Assembly (NCBI RefSeq): GCF_019192735.1
Contig: NZ_JAHTKP010000003.1
Location: forward strand, 124,001 to 188,000
Source: Kitasatospora aureofaciens
Lineage (GTDB): Bacteria > Actinomycetota > Actinomycetes > Streptomycetales > Streptomycetaceae
Length of the DNA: 64,000 nt
Direction: 5' to 3'
The stretch's first letter is position 1; each line of letters opens with the position of its first letter. Below the pieces are notes generated by a model. The model worked only from the letters and a program-made list of their open reading frames with translations, did not search any database and was not told the origin of the DNA. The translations under genes and the position numbers were made by a program. Positions 58,113 to 64,000 of this stretch are shown here, one piece after another.

Positions 58113-58556
58113 GTGCGTACGTACAGCCCCAAGCCCGGCGACGTCCAGCGTCAGTGGCACGTCATCGACGCGACCGACGTCGTGCTCGGCCGCCTGGCTT
58201 CCCAGGCCGCCAACCTCCTCCGGGGCAAGCACAAGGCGATCTACGCGCCGCACGTTGACACTGGTGACTTCGTCATCATCATCAACGCCGACAAGGTGCA
58301 CCTGTCCGGTAACAAGAAGACCCAGAAGCTGGCCTACCGCCACTCGGGCTTCCCGGGCGGTCTGCGCTCGGTGCGCTACGACGACCTGCTGGCGAACAAC
58401 CCGGAGAAGGCCGTCGAGAAGGCCATCAAGGGCATGATCCCCAAGAACAGCCTGGGCCGTCAGATGCTCTCGAAGCTGAAGGTCTACTCGGGCGACCAGC
58501 ACCCGCACGCTGCCCAGCAGCCGGTGCCGTTCGAGATCACCCAGGTCGCGCAGTAA
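58113..58556 (+). CDS. rplM: Ribosomal protein L13
   Basis: This 147-residue early-assembly 50S protein starts at a GTG and runs [20 protein letters not shown] to [11 protein letters not shown]. The core [16 protein letters not shown] is present. In E. coli L13 represses its own operon through the leader; the 168-base leader here could serve that purpose. rpsI follows after 45 bases. Confidence 0.98.
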   Translation: MRTYSPKPGDVQRQWHVIDATDVVLGRLASQAANLLRGKHKAIYAPHVDTGDFVIIINADKVHLSGNKKTQKLAYRHSGFPGGLRSVRYDDLLANNPEKAVEKAIKGMIPKNSLGRQMLSKLKVYSGDQHPHAAQQPVPFEITQVAQ

Positions 58557-58601
58557 TTCGGCCACCAAGCCCCCCAACACTGAAAAGAGCTGAGGAACAT
58601 C

Positions 58602-59105
58602 GTGGCCGAGACCACTGAAACCCTTGAGGTCGACTTCGACGAGACCGTCGTCGAGGGCGAGTACACCTCCGAGGAGAGCTACACCTCCGAGTCGCTGGCC
58701 GGCCGCTTCGGCGAGGCCGTCCCGGGCGCCGGCCTCGGCCGTCGCAAGGAGGCGATCGCCCGCGTGCGCATCGTCCCCGGCACCGGCCAGTGGAAGATCA
58801 ACGGTCGCACCCTGGAGAACTACTTCCCCAACAAGGTGCACCAGCAGACCGTGAACGAGCCCTTCAAGCTCCTGGAGCTTGACGGCCGTTACGACGTCGT
58901 CGCCCGCATCACCGGCGGTGGCGTCTCCGGCCAGGCCTACGCGCTGCGCCTCGGCGTGGCCCGTGCCCTGAACGAGGCCGACGTGGACAACAACCGCGGC
59001 GCGCTGAAGAAGGCCGGCTTCCTGACCCGTGACGCCCGCGCCGTCGAGCGCAAGAAGGCCGGTCTGAAGAAGGCCCGCAAGGCGCCGCAGTACAGCAAGC
59101 GCTAA
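58602..59105 (+). CDS. rpsI: Ribosomal protein S9
   Basis: S9 reaches the P-site tRNA with its conserved C-terminal tail ending KAPQYSKR. The 167-residue protein has an acidic Glu/Ser/Thr-rich N-terminal extension of about 45 residues before the core [17 protein letters not shown], as in other streptomycetes. GTG start. A strong terminator follows. Confidence 0.98.
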   Translation: MAETTETLEVDFDETVVEGEYTSEESYTSESLAGRFGEAVPGAGLGRRKEAIARVRIVPGTGQWKINGRTLENYFPNKVHQQTVNEPFKLLELDGRYDVVARITGGGVSGQAYALRLGVARALNEADVDNNRGALKKAGFLTRDARAVERKKAGLKKARKAPQYSKR

Positions 59106-59160
59106 TCGCGTCCCTGGGGGGTGCACCGCCCCGGCGGCGCACGCCCCCTGGTTGCGCAAC

Positions 59161-59197
59161 CGTCGCCCCGGAGTACCACGTGTACTCCGGGGCGACG
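59161..59197 (+). terminator. Terminator after rpsI
   Basis: A perfect 16-bp stem (CGTCGCCCCGGAGTAC with its complement), loop CACGT, lies 55 bases beyond the rpsI stop. Confidence 0.9.
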
Positions 59198-59268
59198 TGT
59201 TCCCCGGCTACTGTGCGGCGGCCGGGAATCGATCGGATGGGTTCCGACAGGTGATGGAGGACGGGACA

Positions 59269-60633
59269 GTGGGACGACTCTTCGGTACGGACGGCGTACG
59301 CGGGGTGGCCAACGAGGGCCTGACGGCGGAGCTCGCGCTCGGCCTGTCGGTCGCGGCGGCCCATGTGCTCGGAGAGGCCGGCGCCTTCGACGGCCACCGG
59401 CCGGTCGCGGTCGTCGGCCGGGACCCGCGCGCCTCGGGCGAGTTCCTGGAGGCCGCGGTCATCGCCGGTCTGGCCAGCGCCGGCGTCGACGTGCTCCGCG
59501 TCGGGGTGCTGCCCACCCCGGCCGTGGCCTACCTCACCGGGGCGCTCGGTGCCGACTTCGGCGTGATGCTCTCCGCCAGCCACAACGCGATGCCCGACAA
59601 CGGCATCAAGTTCCTCGCCCGCGGCGGCCACAAGCTGGACGACACGATCGAGGACGCGATCGAGGCCCACTACCGCACCCACACCCTCGGCGACGAGGAC
59701 TGGAACCGTCCGACCGGCGCGGCCGTCGGCCGGGTGCGCGAGTACACCGAGGGCTTCGACAAGTACGTCGCCCACCTGATCGGCGTACTGCCCAACCGCC
59801 TGGACGGCATCAAGGTGGTCATCGACGGCGCCCACGGCGCCGCCGCCTACGTCGCCCCCGAGGCCTTCGCCCGGGCCGGCGCCGAGGTCGTCCACACCCT
59901 GGGGGCGGAGCCCACCGGCCTCAACATCAACGACGGCGTCGGCTCCACCCACCTGGACCGGCTGCGCGCCGCGATGAAGGAGTACAAGGCCGACTTCGGC
60001 ATCGCCCTCGACGGCGACGCCGACCGCTGCCTGGCAGCCGACGCCGACGGCAACGAGGTGGACGGCGACCAGATCATCGCCATCCTCGCCGTCGCCATGA
60101 AGGAGGCCGGCACCCTTCGCCGCAACACCGCGGTCGCCACCGTGATGTCCAACCTCGGCTTCAAGCTGGCGATGGAGCGCGAGGGCATCGACCTGGTGGA
60201 GACCGCCGTCGGCGACCGCTACGTGCTGGAGGCGATGAAGGAGCATGGCTTCGCGCTGGGCGGCGAGCAGTCCGGCCACGTCATCCTGCTCGACCACGCC
60301 ACCACCGGCGACGGCACCCTGACCGGCCTGATGCTGGGCGCCCGGCTGGCCGCCACCAAGCAGCCGCTGGCCGACCTGGCCACCGTGATGACCCGGCTGC
60401 CGCAGCTGCTGATCAACGTCAAGGGCGTCGACAAGAGCCGGGTGAACAGCAGCGCCGAGCTGGCCGCCGCGGTCGCCGAGGCCGAGGCCGAGCTGGGCTC
60501 CACCGGCCGCGTGCTGCTGCGCCCGTCGGGCACCGAGCCGCTGGTCCGGGTCATGGTCGAGGCCGCCGACCCGGTGCAGGCCGAGGCCGTCGCCGGGCGG
60601 CTGGCCGAGGCCGTGCGGACGCACCTGGGCTGA
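59269..60633 (+). CDS. glmM: Phosphoglucosamine mutase
   Basis: GlmM converts glucosamine-6-phosphate to glucosamine-1-phosphate for UDP-GlcNAc and peptidoglycan. The GTG at 59269 gives the family start [12 protein letters not shown] and has GGAGG eight bases upstream. The phosphoserine is S104 in SASHN, the metal loop is DGDADR near residue 247, and [14 protein letters not shown] closes the sugar-phosphate site. It works with GlmS, encoded 1.2 kb downstream. Confidence 0.97.
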   Translation: MGRLFGTDGVRGVANEGLTAELALGLSVAAAHVLGEAGAFDGHRPVAVVGRDPRASGEFLEAAVIAGLASAGVDVLRVGVLPTPAVAYLTGALGADFGVMLSASHNAMPDNGIKFLARGGHKLDDTIEDAIEAHYRTHTLGDEDWNRPTGAAVGRVREYTEGFDKYVAHLIGVLPNRLDGIKVVIDGAHGAAAYVAPEAFARAGAEVVHTLGAEPTGLNINDGVGSTHLDRLRAAMKEYKADFGIALDGDADRCLAADADGNEVDGDQIIAILAVAMKEAGTLRRNTAVATVMSNLGFKLAMEREGIDLVETAVGDRYVLEAMKEHGFALGGEQSGHVILLDHATTGDGTLTGLMLGARLAATKQPLADLATVMTRLPQLLINVKGVDKSRVNSSAELAAAVAEAEAELGSTGRVLLRPSGTEPLVRVMVEAADPVQAEAVAGRLAEAVRTHLG

Positions 60634-60689
60634 GCCGCGCTGGGCTGGGCCGTTCTGGGCTGAGCCCGTACGACGCCTGAGCCACATGA

Positions 60690-60720
60690 CGAAGGGCCCC
60701 CGCCGGGCGGGGGCCCTTCG
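60690..60720. terminator. Shared terminator between convergent glmM and coaA
   Basis: CGAAGGGCCCCCGCC and its complement are almost directly adjacent, giving about 13 usable pairs and a tight loop. It lies between two convergent genes and can serve both. Confidence 0.88.
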
Positions 60721-60726
60721 TGGGTT

Positions 60727-61722
60727 TCAGAGCTTGCGCAGCAGCGCCCGCCGGACCTTGTGGTCCGAGCCCTTCTGCAGGATCAGGGTGGCCCGGCCCC
60801 GGGTCGGCAGCACGTTCTCCAGCAGGTTCGGCTTGTTGATGGTGCGCCAGACCTGCCGGCCGTACTCCATCGCCTCCTCCTCCGGCACCTCGGTGAAGCG
60901 GCGGAAGTAGGAGTTCGGGTCCTGGAAGGCGGTCTGCCGCAGCTTGCGGAAGCGGTCCAGGTACCAGTGCTCGATGTCGTGGGTGCGGGCGTCGACGTAG
61001 ATCGAGAAGTCGAAGTAGTCGGCCACCGCCAGGCGGGTCCGGCCGTCGGTGCCGGGCAGCGCCGGCTGGAGCACGTTCAGGCCCTCGACGATCAGGATGT
61101 CCGGGCGCTCCACGGTGAGCCGCTCGCCGGGCACGATGTCGTACACCAGGTGCGAGTACACCGGGGCGCTGACGCTCTCCTTGCCCGCCTTCACGTCCGC
61201 GACGAAGCGCATCAGCGCCCGGCGGTCGTACGACTCGGGGAAGCCCTTGCGGGCCATCAGGCCGCGCCGGCGCAGCTCGGCGTTGGGGAGCAGGAAGCCG
61301 TCCGTGGTGACCAGCTCCACCCGCGGGTGCTCGGGCCACCGGGCCAGCAGGGCCTGGAGCAGACGGGCGGTGGTGGACTTGCCGACCGCCACCGAGCCGG
61401 CCACGCCGATGATGAACGGGGTGCGGGTGCGCTCGGTGTCCGGCGTGTCCAGGAAGGTGCCCAGCGCGCCGCGCAGCTCGTGCGTGGCATGGATGTAGAG
61501 ATTCAGCAGCCGGGACAGCGGCAGGTAGACGTCGCAGACCTCGTCCAGGTCGAGCGCGGTGCCGAGGCCGCGCAGCCGTTCCACCTCCTCCGCGGTCAGC
61601 GGCAGCGGCGTACGCTCGCGCAGTGCGCTCCACTCGGCCCGGCTGAGGTCCACGTAGGGGGACGGCGACGGGCCGGGCGTGGCGGCGCCCCGCGTACAGA
61701 GTTCGGTCAGCACATGCTCCAT
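60727..61722 (-). CDS. coaA: Pantothenate kinase type I
   Basis: CoaA phosphorylates pantothenate in the first step of coenzyme A synthesis and is feedback-inhibited by CoA. The P-loop GSVAVGKST is at residues 109-117. [18 protein letters not shown] and the later IVEGLNVLQ are family-typical. The 331-residue length is normal. It is convergent with glmM and divergent from glmS, with only 99 bases between the two starts. Confidence 0.96.
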   Translation of the reverse strand: MEHVLTELCTRGAATPGPSPSPYVDLSRAEWSALRERTPLPLTAEEVERLRGLGTALDLDEVCDVYLPLSRLLNLYIHATHELRGALGTFLDTPDTERTRTPFIIGVAGSVAVGKSTTARLLQALLARWPEHPRVELVTTDGFLLPNAELRRRGLMARKGFPESYDRRALMRFVADVKAGKESVSAPVYSHLVYDIVPGERLTVERPDILIVEGLNVLQPALPGTDGRTRLAVADYFDFSIYVDARTHDIEHWYLDRFRKLRQTAFQDPNSYFRRFTEVPEEEAMEYGRQVWRTINKPNLLENVLPTRGRATLILQKGSDHKVRRALLRKL

Positions 61723-61808
61723 TGTGAGCCGTAGCGGCGTTCACGGTGGTTGTGGTGTCGGTCACGCAGTGTTGGCGAAAGACGGGAAAACGGGCTCAGA
61801 CCCGCCCT

Positions 61809-61821
61809 TATGCTGGCACGC

Positions 61822-61822
<1 letters not shown>
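61809..61822 (+). promoter_or_regulatory. Possible -10 element giving a leaderless glmS mRNA
   Basis: TATGCT at 61809-61814 lies seven bases before the glmS ATG, which has no Shine-Dalgarno sequence. No matching -35 box was found. Confidence 0.4.
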
Positions 61823-63678
<1,856 letters not shown>

Positions 63679-63682
63679 CCGC

Positions 63683-63727
63683 CACGGCGCCCCTGCGGTG
63701 GCTGTGCCCTCCCGCAGGGGCGCCGTG
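63683..63727 (+). terminator. Terminator after glmS
   Basis: A 16-bp perfect stem CACGGCGCCCCTGCGG with its complement (63683-63698 and 63712-63727) and a 13-base loop begins four bases after the stop. Confidence 0.85.
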
Positions 63728-63828
63728 TCGAGCGCGAAGGAGAAGGGGGCGGGCAGGTCGATCGACTTGCCGAAGTCGACCCGGGTGTGTGTCACCCGAA
63801 AGCGTGCCGCAGGTGTGGCTTCCGCGGG
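63728..63828 (-). pseudogene. Probable remnant of a Uma2-family (DUF820) nuclease C-terminus
   Basis: Read on the minus strand, this gap encodes RFRVTHTRVDFGKSIDLPAP followed by FSFALDT. The pattern of Gly, then hydrophobic-LPxPFxFxLDT, closes many streptomycete Uma2 proteins. There is a TAG stop just upstream (63829-63831) and no stop for a normal C-terminus; the frame runs on through the glmS terminator and antisense to glmS. Nothing of the PD-(D/E)XK core is present. It looks like the stub of a deleted gene. The match is by memory and short, so chance remains possible. Confidence 0.4.
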
Positions 63829-63867
63829 CTAGCGTCGGCGGTAGCCGACTGCTGGAGGAGCTTTCGT

Positions 63868-64000
63868 ATGCGTCACGCGCACCGGGTTGAAGTGGTTCGG
63901 GCCGCCGAGGGCGAGCTGATGGCGCGGCTGCCGGAGGGGACGCTGATGCAGCGGGCCGCTGCCGGGCTCGCGGCGACGTGTGCGCGGCTGCTGACGGGGC
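63868..64000 (+). CDS. nnrD: Bifunctional NAD(P)H-hydrate epimerase/dehydratase, N-terminal part only
   Basis: The first 44 codons read MRHAHRVEVVRAAEGELMARL then PEGTLMQRAAAGLA, matching the start of the epimerase domain of actinobacterial NnrD, which repairs damaged NADH and NADPH. GGAGGAG lies seven bases before the ATG. The gene runs off the window. TAGCGT at about 63830 may be its -10 element. Confidence 0.8.
   Translation, partial: MRHAHRVEVVRAAEGELMARLPEGTLMQRAAAGLAATCARLLTG

Noticed and set aside
61750..61821. A 24-codon longer glmS starting at TTG
   Set aside because: The catalytic Cys must be the first residue after Met removal, so the ATG at 61822 is the start.

Overview
The window is high-GC actinobacterial DNA, best matched by a streptomycete (Streptomyces or Kitasatospora). 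The signs are very high G+C at third codon positions, frequent GTG starts, GTGA and TGATG stop-start overlaps, and the gene order rpsL-rpsG-fusA-tuf, then a block of unrelated genes, then the S10, spc, secY-adk-map, infA-rpoA-rplQ-truA and rplM-rpsI-glmM groups. rpsD is absent between rpsK and rpoA, as in Streptomyces. The genus is an inference from content, not a measured placement.

Layout. Positions 1-15300 hold accessory genes: the 3' part of a LuxR-type response regulator, a membrane protein, a MoxR ATPase coupled to a metallopeptidase/von Willebrand A protein, a sirtuin, a P450, two different ADP-ribosylglycohydrolases, a membrane protein with Cys pairs at both ends, a lipoprotein serpin, a DUF2786 protein, an ABC exporter pair and a DUF1707 protein. 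Positions 15700-20140 are the str operon (rpsL, rpsG, fusA, tuf), closed by a 20-bp perfect terminator stem. Positions 20369-37797 are a cell-surface polysaccharide locus. It contains a three-gene polyprenyl-phosphate glycosylation cassette (GT2, GT-C, GtrA), two near-duplicate acyltransferases, dTDP-rhamnose genes (rmlA, rmlC, rmlB plus a probable 4-ketoreductase), a Wzx-like flippase, and a GT2-DUF2304 pair followed by two GT-C enzymes, one resembling AftA. Positions 38190-47970 carry 21 ribosomal protein genes from rpsJ to rplO. Positions 48312-55180 hold secY, adk, map, mscL, infA, rpmJ, rpsM, rpsK, rpoA and rplQ, followed by truA and an ABC-F ATPase. The end holds rplM, rpsI, glmM, coaA (opposite strand), glmS, a probable Uma2-family remnant and the first 44 codons of nnrD.

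The core is translation and secretion. GlmS and GlmM supply glucosamine phosphates for the wall, CoaA feeds coenzyme A, and the polysaccharide locus makes, flips and decorates a rhamnose-containing surface glycan. Promoters of hrdB/sigma-70 type with 17-bp spacers are readable before rpsL, rpsH, infA and rplM. Strong intrinsic hairpins separate most transcription units.

The items most worth a second look are: an internal duplication in the DUF2201/VWA protein, in which one of two HxxLH modules has lost its catalytic Glu; a lipoprotein serpin with an intact inhibitory hinge; long blocks of perfect DNA identity between the two acyltransferases; Gtr-like and GT2-DUF2304-AftA-like glycosylation cassettes; apparently leaderless rmlB, sir2 and glmS; and structured gaps in the rpsN-rpsH and rpsK-rpoA intervals. 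No CRISPR array, tRNA, rRNA or insertion sequence was seen.
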